Shown: piece after piece, positions 1-6,815 of the stretch | Numbering within the stretch: the stretch's first letter is position 1 | How the letters are laid out: each line of letters starts with the position of its first letter | Notes under the pieces: model-generated | What the model saw: the letters and a program-made list of their open reading frames with translations, nothing else | Told to the model about the DNA's origin: nothing | Database searches by the model: none | Origin: DASPKS01 sp035628035 | GTDB lineage: Bacteria > Bacteroidota > Rhodothermia > Rhodothermales > Rubricoccaceae | Length of the DNA: 10,547 bases | Direction of reading: 5' to 3' | NCBI GenBank assembly: GCA_035628035.1 | Contig: DASPKS010000166.1 | Location: forward strand, 1-10,547 | Program-made: the position numbers and the translations under genes

Positions 1-675
1 CTCCGAGGAGAAGAGCAGCAACGAACCGTCGGTGCCAACGCTGAGGCGATGCTGGGCGGTTCCCGCCGGCAACGGGTACGCTTCGAACGTGGCCGCGCCG
101 TCGTAGGAGCGATGGAGCGTCGTACCCCGGTGGAGGAACAGCACGCTGTCTCCCCGAGAGACGATCTGCCCCCACGGTGCTCCGAGGGAGCCGTCGACGA
201 GGGTCCACGAGGCCCCGTTGTTGGAGGACCGATAGAGCCCGTACTCCGCGAGGGCGAAGAGCACGCCCGGGGCTCCCTCAGCAACCCCGACGACGGCTGT
301 CTCCGAGCCCACTGTGAAAGGGACCCATGTAATCCCTTCGTCCTCCGATTGCACGAAGTCGTTGTAGCAAGGAGCAGCAAGCTGCACGAGGCACACCACA
401 TAGCCGAAAGCCCACAGGGTCCCGGAATCCGTCGCGACGTACGTCTGAACCGCGCCGTTCCACGTCCGCTCCCAGCCTTCGTCGGGCGCATCCCGCCGGA
501 ACAGGTCAGGGGCGTTTAGCCCATGCCCATAAAGGACAGTGTAGGTGGTCCCGCCGGACGAACGGAATAGGGACGCCACGTCCGCCTGCTTCGGGCCGCC
601 CACGGGAACCCACGTGGGCTGCGCATAGCCCACAGCGCCAAAAAGAACGTAGCCCAAAAGAGGGAGGAGACGCAC
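1..675 (-). CDS. Secreted Asp-box (BNR-like) beta-propeller protein, 5' part only
   Basis: The reading frame runs without a stop from a GTG at 675 to the window edge, giving 225 residues; the C-terminus lies outside. Residues 1-18 form a signal peptide (a short hydrophobic stretch ending GYA before Q19), so the product is exported. Three Asp-box-like repeats follow: SEDEGITW at 110-117, SSNNGASW at 150-157, and a weaker SYDGAATF at 190-197. Such repeats mark the blades of sialidase-, sortilin- or YCF48-type beta-propellers. The Asp boxes are about 40 residues apart, as expected for successive blades. No in-frame ATG lies near the start, and GTG at 675 places the signal peptide at the very N-terminus, so I chose it. 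A TTGACA promoter candidate lies just upstream. The binding partner or enzymatic role cannot be read from this fragment. It may be a surface or sorted protein, as many in this phylum are, but the diagnostic C-terminus is not visible. Confidence 0.8.
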   Translation of the reverse strand, partial: MRLLPLLGYVLFGAVGYAQPTWVPVGGPKQADVASLFRSSGGTTYTVLYGHGLNAPDLFRRDAPDEGWERTWNGAVQTYVATDSGTLWAFGYVVCLVQLAAPCYNDFVQSEDEGITWVPFTVGSETAVVGVAEGAPGVLFALAEYGLYRSSNNGASWTLVDGSLGAPWGQIVSRGDSVLFLHRGTTLHRSYDGAATFEAYPLPAGTAQHRLSVGTDGSLLLFSSE

Positions 676-702
676 GACCTGAACTGACGGGGGAACCGCT
701 CC

Positions 703-731
703 AAAGTGGAGATTTCCGCGTCGAATGTCAA
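703..731 (-). promoter_or_regulatory. Candidate promoter of the Asp-box protein gene
   Basis: On the minus strand a perfect TTGACA (726-731) is followed after 17 bases by CACTTT (703-708), which runs into TTTG. The -35 box is consensus but the -10 is weak for sigma70. Read as a Bacteroidota-type promoter, it is TTG, 19 bases, then an 8-mer ending TTTG, where the usual -7 box is TAnnTTTG. The predicted start of transcription near 696 leaves a leader of about 20 bases before GTG 675. It sits in the 64-base gap after the preceding gene, so the Asp-box gene may be its own transcript. Confidence 0.42.
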
Positions 732-739
732 CGGGCGTC

Positions 740-1264
740 TCAGCGCTCACAAGCGCGCGCCGGCCGCACCTCACCCGTCCGCTCGATGAGCCAGAACCGC
801 GCAACTTCCGCGCCCGTCGCCGACGCTATGACGATGAGGGTGTGATGCGCTTCGGCGGGGCCGCACGACGAGCGGCCGGCGTCGCGCACCTCCAGCGCGC
901 CGAGGAGCGCCGCCAGCAGGCCGGGGTCGCCAAGCTCGGGGAGGAGGTAGGGGTAGCCCGCCTGGCGGACGTACGCCTCGGGCTGCGCCGGGCGGATGCG
1001 CGCGAGCGCTGCCTCGGCGTCGGGCCGCTCGTCGAAGGGGCCGTGGACGACGGCGAAGTAGCCGGGCGGCAGCCCGCTGAAGAGGTTCGTGCCGAGGACC
1101 CAGCCCCCGTGCGCGCGGGCGTGCGCCTGCGCGGCGGCCTTCGTCGAGAAGCTCCCGGTGAAGACGAAGAACGGGCCTTCCGGGGCGGGCGTGGCGGGCG
1201 TGCTCGTGGGCTGCGCGGCGGCGCCGGCCGCCCAGAGGGCGAGCGCAACCGCAAGCCGCCGCAT
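740..1264 (-). CDS. Secreted SPOR-like domain protein
   Basis: The predicted protein has 174 residues. Residues 1-18 are a signal peptide (WAAGAAA before Q19), followed by a Thr/Pro/Ala linker to about residue 30. Residues 31-103 look like a SPOR domain. They start with FFVFTGSFSTKAAA and contain a second half with YFAVVHGPF and an Ala-rich helix AEAALARI, the two-halved GSF/GPF pattern of peptidoglycan-binding SPOR repeats. The remaining 70 residues, with two cysteines (134 and 172), are not recognised. It is probably periplasmic and may bind denuded glycan strands, by analogy with the family. The ATG at 1264 overlaps the stop of the TerB-like gene as TGATG, so the two are probably translationally coupled. 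An in-frame GTG at 1267 is possible but less likely. The SPOR assignment is by pattern only and moderately sure. Confidence 0.72.
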   Translation of the reverse strand: MRRLAVALALWAAGAAAQPTSTPATPAPEGPFFVFTGSFSTKAAAQAHARAHGGWVLGTNLFSGLPPGYFAVVHGPFDERPDAEAALARIRPAQPEAYVRQAGYPYLLPELGDPGLLAALLGALEVRDAGRSSCGPAEAHHTLIVIASATGAEVARFWLIERTGEVRPARACER

Positions 1265-1749
1265 CACCCCGCGGCGTGGGTGCCGTTCTCCGAGGCCACG
1301 AACCGGATCGGTCGGCGCAGTGCGCTATGGGAGGGGGTCCGCTGCGCGGCGTAGGCCAGCTCGTGGAGCGTGGCCACCTCCTCGGCCTCGAGGCCGAGGA
1401 TCTGGCTGGCCTGCAAGAGTCCCACGTGCTCACCCGGCTCGATGGACTCGTCGGCGAGGACGACGTCGAGCAGGTTCAGCATGAGCCCGTGCCGGATCTC
1501 CTCCGGAGCGTCCTTGAACGCGTGGAGGCACCGCTCCAGCGGGGGCGGCTGGATGGCCTGCGCCAGCACGCGCGCGCGCGCTTCCGGCGAGAGGTGGTCC
1601 AGGTCGAGCGACTCGTAGATCCGCTCGGTCTCCACCTCGTCCATCAGGCGGTCGGCATCGGACATCGCGAAGAGGGCGCCGTAGAAGCAGAGCCGCTCCT
1701 CCTCGGGGAGGGTGGAGAGGTCGAGCGTGTCGAAGGCGGTGGACGTCAT
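1264..1749 (-). CDS. TerB-like (tellurite-resistance TerB family) helical protein
   Basis: The predicted protein has 161 residues, has no signal peptide and is probably cytoplasmic and all-helical. Two acidic segments look like the paired metal-binding motifs of the TerB fold: MSDADRLMDEVE at 29-40 and VLADESIEPGE at 98-107. The segment LQASQILGL at 112-120 matches the last TerB helix. TerB domains bind divalent metal ions and occur in many stress and surveillance contexts; the precise function here is unknown. The frame is open further upstream to 1890, but that extension would run across a hairpin and into the end of the preceding gene. ATG 1749 begins the conserved part (MTSTAFDTL) and was chosen. 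It lies behind a C/T-rich leader with no Shine-Dalgarno. Its stop overlaps the start of the SPOR-like gene. Confidence 0.7.
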   Translation of the reverse strand: MTSTAFDTLDLSTLPEEERLCFYGALFAMSDADRLMDEVETERIYESLDLDHLSPEARARVLAQAIQPPPLERCLHAFKDAPEEIRHGLMLNLLDVVLADESIEPGEHVGLLQASQILGLEAEEVATLHELAYAAQRTPSHSALRRPIRFVASENGTHAAG

Positions 1750-1783
1750 GGAGGGGCAGGGGAGAGGGGAACGGGATCGCGCG

Positions 1784-1814
1784 AAAAGTACGCGGCTCCC
1801 CGTCCGAGCCGCGT
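1784..1814 (-). terminator. Hairpin with short T-run: terminator of the polyamine operon, or leader attenuator of the TerB-like gene
   Basis: Bases 1790-1798 (ACGCGGCTC) and 1806-1814 (GAGCCGCGT) form a perfect 9-bp inverted repeat with a 7-base loop. Read on the minus strand, the stem is followed by ACTTTTCG, a short U-tract. The plus-strand reading has no T-run. It sits 33 bases after the stop of the yhhQ-type gene, where an intrinsic terminator of the speA operon would be expected. However, a promoter match lies upstream of it, so it could also lie inside the 5' leader of the TerB-like gene. Confidence 0.55.
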
Positions 1815-1826
1815 GGACGCACGGTG

Positions 1827-1854
1827 AAGATAGGGCGCCGAAGGACTTATCCAA
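1827..1854 (-). promoter_or_regulatory. Candidate sigma70-type promoter for the TerB-like/SPOR-like pair
   Basis: On the minus strand TTGGAT (1849-1854) is followed after 16 bases by TATCTT (1827-1832). It overlaps the stop codon of the yhhQ-type gene. The predicted transcript would begin near 1820, just before the hairpin at 1790-1814, and reach the ATG at 1749 after about 70 bases. The match is moderate (3/6 and 4/6 to consensus) and could be chance. Confidence 0.33.
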
Positions 1855-2596
1855 CCACCGGGCCCGCTGCATCCGCCTCGGCCCGCTCAATCAGGGCCTC
1901 GGCCGTCTCGTCGCCGAGGTACCGGTCCATCGCCCAGTGGGCCGCGTAGATGAGGGGCGTGATCCCCACGGCGATCAGGAGCTTGTAGCTGTAGTTGAAC
2001 AGCGTGATCGCGAGGATGTCGCCCGCCTGGAGCTTCCCCGCAAACGCGACCGTAAGCACGATGAGGGTATCCAAGAACTGGCTGCCGAGTGTGGAGCCAG
2101 TGGCACGGAGCCAGAGATGGCGGCCCTGGGTCCGCCGCCGGAGCCAGTGGAACAGCGTGATGTCTACGAGCTGGCCGACGAGGTAGGCCGTCAGGCTCCC
2201 GAAGATCACGCGGCCCGTAGTCCCGAACACGGAGCGGAAGGCCTCGTCCGAGATGGGAGAGATCGCTGCCGTCGGGGTAGCCATCGCCACCTGAAGGATG
2301 AGGAACTCGAACACGACCATCGCCATCCCGACGAGCGTGAGGAAGCGGATGCCGGGTCTCCCGAAGTACTCGTTGACGAGGTCGGTGCAGATGAACGTGA
2401 CGGGGAAGGCGAGCACGCCTGCCGTCATAATCACTTCCTCGAACGTCTGCCCCAGGATGCGGATGGGGAACGGGAGGGCGAACGCCGTGAAGAACTTCCC
2501 TGCCGTGGCCTCAGCCACCACGAGAGCCGTGATGAACACCCCGGCACAGACGACGTAGAGCTTCTGTGGGCGGCTGAGCGTGAACGGCTGGCGCAT
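1847..2596 (-). CDS. yhhQ: Queuosine-precursor transporter (YhhQ/VUT family) integral membrane protein
   Basis: The predicted protein has 249 residues with about six hydrophobic segments: roughly 13-31, 55-73, 84-105, 128-148, 173-190 and 200-222. Family signatures are clear: FICTDLVNEYFG at 68-79 (usual form: T-D-x-x-N-E-x-x-G), QLVDITLFHWL at 142-152, and LRATGSTLGSQFLDT at 163-177, followed by AFAG. This matches the Vut_1/DUF165 family, whose E. coli member YhhQ imports queuosine precursors (preQ0/preQ1). ATG 2596 is five bases after the stop of aguA, so it is the last gene of the speA-aguB-aguA transcript. The frame is open upstream to 2662, but that would overlap aguA and adds a non-family N-terminus. 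No queuosine gene is nearby, so the substrate here is inferred from family only; its place in a polyamine operon is odd. Confidence 0.85.
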   Translation of the reverse strand: MRQPFTLSRPQKLYVVCAGVFITALVVAEATAGKFFTAFALPFPIRILGQTFEEVIMTAGVLAFPVTFICTDLVNEYFGRPGIRFLTLVGMAMVVFEFLILQVAMATPTAAISPISDEAFRSVFGTTGRVIFGSLTAYLVGQLVDITLFHWLRRRTQGRHLWLRATGSTLGSQFLDTLIVLTVAFAGKLQAGDILAITLFNYSYKLLIAVGITPLIYAAHWAMDRYLGDETAEALIERAEADAAGPVVG

Positions 2597-2601
2597 CGGG
2601 C

Positions 2602-3666
2602 TCAGGCCGGCGGGACGGCCGGCACCTGCTGGGTGAGGCAGTGGCACGCGCCGAGCCCCCACGTGAGGTCCTCGGCCGGGATGCCGACGAGGCGGCGGTC
2701 GGGGAAGAACCCCTGCAGGGTCTCGACCGCGACGGCGTCGTTGGGGTCGCCGAACACGGGCAGGAGGACGACGGCGTTGCCGATGTAGAAGTTGGCGTAG
2801 CTCGCCGGCAGCCGCTCACCCTGGTAATACCGCGGCGCCGGCATCGGAAGCTCGACTACCCGGAGCGGCCGCCCGTCCGGGAAGCGGAGGGTGTGGAGGC
2901 GTTCGAGGTTCTCCTGCAGCGGCGCGTGGTTGACCTCCGAGGGGTCTGGCTCGACGACCGTGACGACCGTGTCGGGCGCGACGAACCGTGTGAGGTCGTC
3001 CACGTGGCCGTCGGTGTCGTCGCCGGCGATGCCGTCGCCGAGCCACCAGATGGTCTCGACGCCCAACCCCTCGCGCAGCCACGCCTCGATCTGTTCTTTC
3101 GAGAGGTCGGGGTTCCGGTTGGGGTTGAGGAGGCACGCCTCCGTCGTGAGCAGCACACCCTCGCCGTTCACGTCGAGGGCGCCCCCTTCCATCACGATGG
3201 GGCACTCGAACACCGGGGCGTCCGTCTCGGCCGCCATCGCCTCCGGCACGCGGTTGTTCAGCGACGTTCGGGGGTACTTCCCGCCCCACGAGTTGAACAC
3301 CCAGTCGGTCGCCGCGCGCGTGCCGGGCCTGGTGACAAACAGCGCGCCATAGTCCCGCACCCACTCATCCTCGGTGGGAAGGACGTGGAGAACCACATTC
3401 GAACCTTCGCCGGTTGGCACGCCTCGCTCCCGCAGGTACTCGGCCACGAACGCGCGATGCCCTTCGCTGAGCACGTTGACGTAGACGCGCTCGCCGATGC
3501 GGAGCGCGTCGATCATCGCGGCATAAGCCGGGAAGACCGATTCGAGCTTGCCGGGCCACGTCTCCTCGCAGTGCGGCCACGTGAGCCACGTCGCCTCGTG
3601 CGGCGCCCACTCGGCCGGCATCCGGTAGCCGAGCCGGCGCGGCGACGGGTCGGGGAGCGGCGGCAT
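2602..3666 (-). CDS. aguA: Agmatine deiminase (agmatine iminohydrolase)
   Basis: The enzyme hydrolyses agmatine to N-carbamoylputrescine and ammonia in the cytoplasm, the second step of the arginine-to-putrescine route here. The 354-residue protein has the full set of guanidine-group-modifying enzyme signatures: EWVRDYG at 101-107 (Asp105), MEGGALDVNGEG at 159-170, the segment TTEACLLNPNRN at 174-185, TDGHVDD at 218-224 (His221), and the catalytic cysteine in CHCLTQQ, Cys343. The length fits the family. ATG 3666 lies three bases after the aguB stop (TAG-GGG-ATG), so the two are translated from one message and probably coupled. The genes for the next step (aguB) and the previous one (speA) lie upstream in the same operon. 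It belongs to the broader peptidyl-arginine-deiminase superfamily, but the neighbours make agmatine the likely substrate. Confidence 0.95.
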   Translation of the reverse strand: MPPLPDPSPRRLGYRMPAEWAPHEATWLTWPHCEETWPGKLESVFPAYAAMIDALRIGERVYVNVLSEGHRAFVAEYLRERGVPTGEGSNVVLHVLPTEDEWVRDYGALFVTRPGTRAATDWVFNSWGGKYPRTSLNNRVPEAMAAETDAPVFECPIVMEGGALDVNGEGVLLTTEACLLNPNRNPDLSKEQIEAWLREGLGVETIWWLGDGIAGDDTDGHVDDLTRFVAPDTVVTVVEPDPSEVNHAPLQENLERLHTLRFPDGRPLRVVELPMPAPRYYQGERLPASYANFYIGNAVVLLPVFGDPNDAVAVETLQGFFPDRRLVGIPAEDLTWGLGACHCLTQQVPAVPPA

Positions 3667-3669
3667 CCC

Positions 3670-4581
3670 CTAGTCGAGGTAGCGCTGCGTGAGCTGGGCG
3701 TAGGCGTCCACGCGGCGGTCGCGTAGGAACGGCCAGCCCATCCGGAAGGCGTCGATGGCGCCCAGCTCGCAGGGGACCACGAGCACGGCCTCCTTATCCT
3801 CGGGCGCCTGCGCGAGGATCGCCCCGTCTGGCGCGACCACGAACGAGGAGCCCCAGAACTGGAGGCCGCGCCCTCCCTGCTCGGCGTCGGCATCGCTCCA
3901 CGACGTCGGCTCGAACCCGGTCCGGTTCACGGCCACGACGTAGCACCCGTTGGCGATGGCGTGGGCGCGCTGCGCCGTGATCCAGGCCTGTTGCTGCTTC
4001 TGGCCGTACTCCTCCTTTTCGCCGGGATGCCAGCCGATGGCCGTCGGGTAGAACAGCACCTCGGCCCCCTGGAGCGCGGTGAGGCGGGCGGCCTCTGGGT
4101 ACCACTGGTCCCAGCAGATGAGCACACCCATCTTTCCCTGCGCCGTGTCGAATGCTTTGAAGCCGAGGTCGCCCGGGGTGAAGTAGTACTTCTCGTAGAA
4201 GAGCGGGTCGTCGGGGATGTGCATCTTGCGGTACATCCCGACGTAGCCGCGCTGCCCGTCGAGCACGGCGGCGGTGTTGTGGAAAAGCCCGCGCGCGCGC
4301 CGCTCGAAGAGGCTCGCGATGATGACCACGTCGAGCTCGGCCGCGACAGGCGTGAGGGCCTCCGTGGTCGGGCCAGGGATGGGCTCGGCCCAGTCGAACG
4401 GTTCGGTAGACTCCGTCTGGCAGAAGTAGGGGGAGAGGAACAGCTCGGGGAGGCACACCACCTGCGCCCCCTGGGCGGCGGCCTCGCGGATGCCCTCGAT
4501 GGCGCGGGCGAGGTTCGCCTCTCGATCCGGCACCATTCGCATCTGGACGAGGCCGACGTGGCGAACGATAGAGGTTGCCAT
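3670..4581 (-). CDS. aguB: N-carbamoylputrescine amidase
   Basis: This nitrilase-superfamily enzyme splits N-carbamoylputrescine into putrescine, CO2 and ammonia. The 303-residue protein shows the Glu-Lys-Cys triad in its usual motifs: LPELFLSPYF with Glu46, MYRKMHIPDD with Lys119, and LICWDQWYPE with Cys156. Further family marks are FYEKYYFTPGD at 128-138, AIGWHPGEKEE at 181-191 and the C-terminal FRMGWPFLRDRR. Length and motifs match plant and bacterial AguB closely. ATG 4581 gives MATSIVRHVGLVQ, the normal N-terminus; the upstream open frame to 4809 lies inside speA and is rejected. The gene follows speA by 43 bases and precedes aguA by three. Its leader has a C/T-rich tract (TTCTCCTTCTCCT) and no Shine-Dalgarno. 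Confidence 0.95.
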   Translation of the reverse strand: MATSIVRHVGLVQMRMVPDREANLARAIEGIREAAAQGAQVVCLPELFLSPYFCQTESTEPFDWAEPIPGPTTEALTPVAAELDVVIIASLFERRARGLFHNTAAVLDGQRGYVGMYRKMHIPDDPLFYEKYYFTPGDLGFKAFDTAQGKMGVLICWDQWYPEAARLTALQGAEVLFYPTAIGWHPGEKEEYGQKQQQAWITAQRAHAIANGCYVVAVNRTGFEPTSWSDADAEQGGRGLQFWGSSFVVAPDGAILAQAPEDKEAVLVVPCELGAIDAFRMGWPFLRDRRVDAYAQLTQRYLD

Positions 4582-4624
4582 AGGCGCGCTAGGAGAAGGA
4601 GAACGAGCCGCTCGGAACAAAAAA

Positions 4625-6649
4625 CTAGCGCTTGGGCTTGCGGGGGAGGCGGTCGGCAGTGGCCTCGTAGTACGTGTAGTCGTCGAAGCTGCGCCGGTAG
4701 AGGTCGAGCACCTCCTGCGCGGCCTTCGGCCGGATGGCTCCTTCGCGCGCCTTCCGCTTGAGGAGCTTCCCCATCTGCTTCTGGAGGTCGTGCGGGAAGT
4801 ACTGCACACGCGCGAGCATCTGCTCGACGGTCGTGCCGGGAAGGTGGTTCTCGATGTAGTAGTTGTCTTCCTCGTCGGCGTCGGCGTAGATGTGGGCCTC
4901 GGTGACGCCGCCGAAAAGGTTGTGGTTGTCCCCCAGGATATCCTGGTAGGCCCCCATCAGGAAGAAGCCGAGGAAGTAGCGCTCGCCGGCGCGGAGGGGG
5001 TGCACCTCCAGGAAGCGCTTGTCCTCGTCGGGGGAGACGAACCGACTCACTTTCCCGTCGGAGTCGCACGTGAGGTCCACGAAGGTGGCGCGGCGGCGCG
5101 GCTCCTCGTCGAGGCGGTGGAGCGGGACGATGGGGAAGCGCTGCCCGATGCTCCAGTAGTCCATCATCGACTGGAACACCGAGAAGTCGAGGAGGACCTG
5201 GTCGACGAGGTGGTCGTCGAGGTCGTAGAGCTCGGGCGGGAGCCAGTCGGGGTCCTCGCGGTGGACGCGCTCGTTGATGTCGTGGCAGACAGCCCAGTAG
5301 AGCCGCTCGGCGAGCGCTTTCTGCTCGAGGTCGAGGTAGCCGAAGGCGAAGAGGGCGTCGGCCTGCTGGCGCCGCTCGATGGCATCGTGGTAGGCCTCGA
5401 GGAGCTCGCCGATGCCGAGGGTGCGCTCCTTCCCGTTGCGGCCCGGGTCGGTGCGGACCTCCTGCCAGAGCTTGTAGAGGTCGCGGACGATCTCGTGGTC
5501 GCGCCGCTTCGGCTTGAAGTCCGGCTCCACGTCCGGCTTCGTCGTCACGCCGAGCGCCTCCACGACGAGGACGGAGTGGTGCGCCGTGATGGCGCGCCCG
5601 TTCTCAGTGATGAGCGTCGGGTGGGGCACGTCCTCGTGGTCGCACACCTCCCGGACGGAGTACACGATGGCGTTGGCGTACTCCTGCATGGAGTAGTCCA
5701 CGCCGCCACGGCCCTCGCCAGTGGGCGTCGCGTCATAGTTGACGCCGAGGCCGCCGCCCGCGTCGAGGTAGCGGATAGGGAGGCCACGCCGAAAGAGGTA
5801 CGCGTAGACACGCGCGATCTCCTTGACGCCGTGCTTGAGCGCCTGGATGTCGCCGATCTGCGAACCGAGGTGGAAGTGGACCAGCCGGAAGGCGTCGGTC
5901 TTGCCCTCCGCTTCCAGCCGCTCGACGATCTGCATGAGCTCGGGCGTGGAGACGCCGAACTTCGAGTGATCGCCCGACGACGCCGCCCACGGACCCGCCG
6001 CCACGGAGGCCAGCCGCACGCGCAGGCCGAAGCGGGGCTCCACGTCCATCTCCTGGGCCAGCCGGAGGATCGTCTCGAACTCGTTGTACTTCTCGACGAC
6101 CGGGATCACGTTCTTGCCGAGCCCTTGGAACGTGAGCATGAGCCGGAGCATCGGCTCATCCTTGTAGCCGTTGCAGATGAGAAGCGTCTCGTCATCGGCC
6201 AGCAGGGGGAGCGTGGCGATGAGTTCGGTCTTGGAGCCGCACTCCAGCCCGAACCCGTAGGGCTCGCCCGCTTCGAGGATCTCCTCGACGACCTCGCGGA
6301 GCTGGTTCACCTTGATGGGGTACACCCCTTTGTAGGCGCCCTCGTACTCGGCCTCCGCGATGGCCGCCTGGAACGCTTCGTTGAGCTGGACCACCCGGGT
6401 CTTGAGGAGGTCTTGCAAGCGAATCAGTACGGGGAAGCGGACGCCCTCGTCGATCAGCTCCTCGACCACGTCGTAGAGGTCGATCCAGACCGGCTCGTCC
6501 AGGCTCGGCCGGGCGGCCACGTGCCCCTTCTCATTGACGGTGAAGTACGACTCGCCCCAGGTGTCGAGGTGGTAGAGCTCGGCGGCGGCTTCGGGCGTCC
6601 AGGCGGCGGCTTCCGTGGCGGGGGCCGCCGGGGCGAGGGTATTGTTCAA
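4625..6649 (-). CDS. speA: Biosynthetic arginine decarboxylase (SpeA)
   Basis: This PLP enzyme decarboxylates L-arginine to agmatine, the entry step to polyamines here. The 674-residue length is close to the about 660 of E. coli SpeA. Visible signatures are AELYHLDTWGESYF near 23-36, the PLP-binding lysine in VYPIKVNQ (Lys113), GDHSKFGVS at 226-234, HFHLGSQIGD at 258-267, LDAGGGLGVNYD at 295-306, LITENGRAI at 346-354, and the active-site cysteine in LTCDSDGK (Cys528). The C-terminal part has ILGDNHNLFG at 571-580. The start is a TTG at 6649: no ATG or GTG occurs near the required N-terminus, and the first conserved block begins at about residue 17. It heads the speA-aguB-aguA-yhhQ operon and is divergent from the DHS-like gene. 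The leader contains a hairpin with a T-rich tail. Confidence 0.97.
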   Translation of the reverse strand: MNNTLAPAAPATEAAAWTPEAAAELYHLDTWGESYFTVNEKGHVAARPSLDEPVWIDLYDVVEELIDEGVRFPVLIRLQDLLKTRVVQLNEAFQAAIAEAEYEGAYKGVYPIKVNQLREVVEEILEAGEPYGFGLECGSKTELIATLPLLADDETLLICNGYKDEPMLRLMLTFQGLGKNVIPVVEKYNEFETILRLAQEMDVEPRFGLRVRLASVAAGPWAASSGDHSKFGVSTPELMQIVERLEAEGKTDAFRLVHFHLGSQIGDIQALKHGVKEIARVYAYLFRRGLPIRYLDAGGGLGVNYDATPTGEGRGGVDYSMQEYANAIVYSVREVCDHEDVPHPTLITENGRAITAHHSVLVVEALGVTTKPDVEPDFKPKRRDHEIVRDLYKLWQEVRTDPGRNGKERTLGIGELLEAYHDAIERRQQADALFAFGYLDLEQKALAERLYWAVCHDINERVHREDPDWLPPELYDLDDHLVDQVLLDFSVFQSMMDYWSIGQRFPIVPLHRLDEEPRRRATFVDLTCDSDGKVSRFVSPDEDKRFLEVHPLRAGERYFLGFFLMGAYQDILGDNHNLFGGVTEAHIYADADEEDNYYIENHLPGTTVEQMLARVQYFPHDLQKQMGKLLKRKAREGAIRPKAAQEVLDLYRRSFDDYTYYEATADRLPRKPKR

Positions 6650-6681
6650 TGGCGGGGCGTCAGGGGGAGGGGCGGGGGTCC

Positions 6682-6712
6682 AACAAAACAGGGCGCCGCG
6701 GGGTTCGGCGCC
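6682..6712 (-). promoter_or_regulatory. GC-rich hairpin with T-rich tail in the speA leader (possible attenuator)
   Basis: Bases 6692-6698 (GGCGCCG) and 6706-6712 (CGGCGCC) form a perfect 7-bp stem with a 7-base loop. On the minus strand the stem is followed by CTGTTTTGTTGG, the form of an intrinsic terminator, with about 33 bases from the tail to the TTG start of speA. A second stem, 6695-6701 with 6711-6717, is also perfect and excludes the first. No minus-strand gene lies directly upstream to be terminated, because the facing gene here runs plus. If real, it would act within the speA leader. The GC-rich context makes chance palindromes fairly common. Confidence 0.38.
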
Positions 6713-6747
6713 GCGGCCGAAGTTACCCCCGCGGGCCTAGGGCGATG

Positions 6748-6774
6748 CCGAACCGGGTACTGCACCGCGCCGTA
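6748..6774 (+). promoter_or_regulatory. Candidate ECF-like promoter of the DHS-like gene
   Basis: CCGAAC (6748-6753), 17 bases, then CGTA (6771-6774) resembles the AAC-type -35 and CGT-type -10 of ECF sigma promoters. Transcription would begin near 6781 and leave about 35 bases before ATG 6816. It would also rule out the in-frame ATG at 6774, which overlaps the -10. The match is short, and the link to the sigma factor in this window is only a guess. Confidence 0.25.
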
Positions 6775-6815
6775 TGAGGGCCAATTTCTCCCCCTTGCTG
6801 AATCCTGATCCCCCG

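Noticed and set aside
49..519. Plus-strand frame of 156 codons near the left edge
   Set aside because: The minus strand here carries a signal peptide and three Asp-box repeats in one frame, which explains the coding signal better.
1712..3726. Plus-strand frames of about 360 codons opposite yhhQ and aguA
   Set aside because: They are shadows of genes with clear active-site motifs, rich in Glu, Arg, Asp and His without any domain.
4586..4620. CGAG-N3-CTCG in the speA-aguB gap, considered as a terminator or processing site
   Set aside because: A 4-bp stem is too weak, and the T-run lies before it on the minus strand, not after it. The two genes are plausibly one transcript.
4490..6808. Long open frame on the plus strand (772 codons) opposite speA
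   Set aside because: It is antisense to speA, whose every family motif is present. The translation is rich in Val, Glu, Leu and Arg from GC-biased codons read backwards, with no recognisable domain.
6774..6815. Upstream ATG extending the DHS-like protein by 14 residues
   Set aside because: The added residues do not look like the family N-terminus, and the ATG overlaps a promoter-like -10. ATG 6816 is preceded by the C/T-rich leader seen at other starts.
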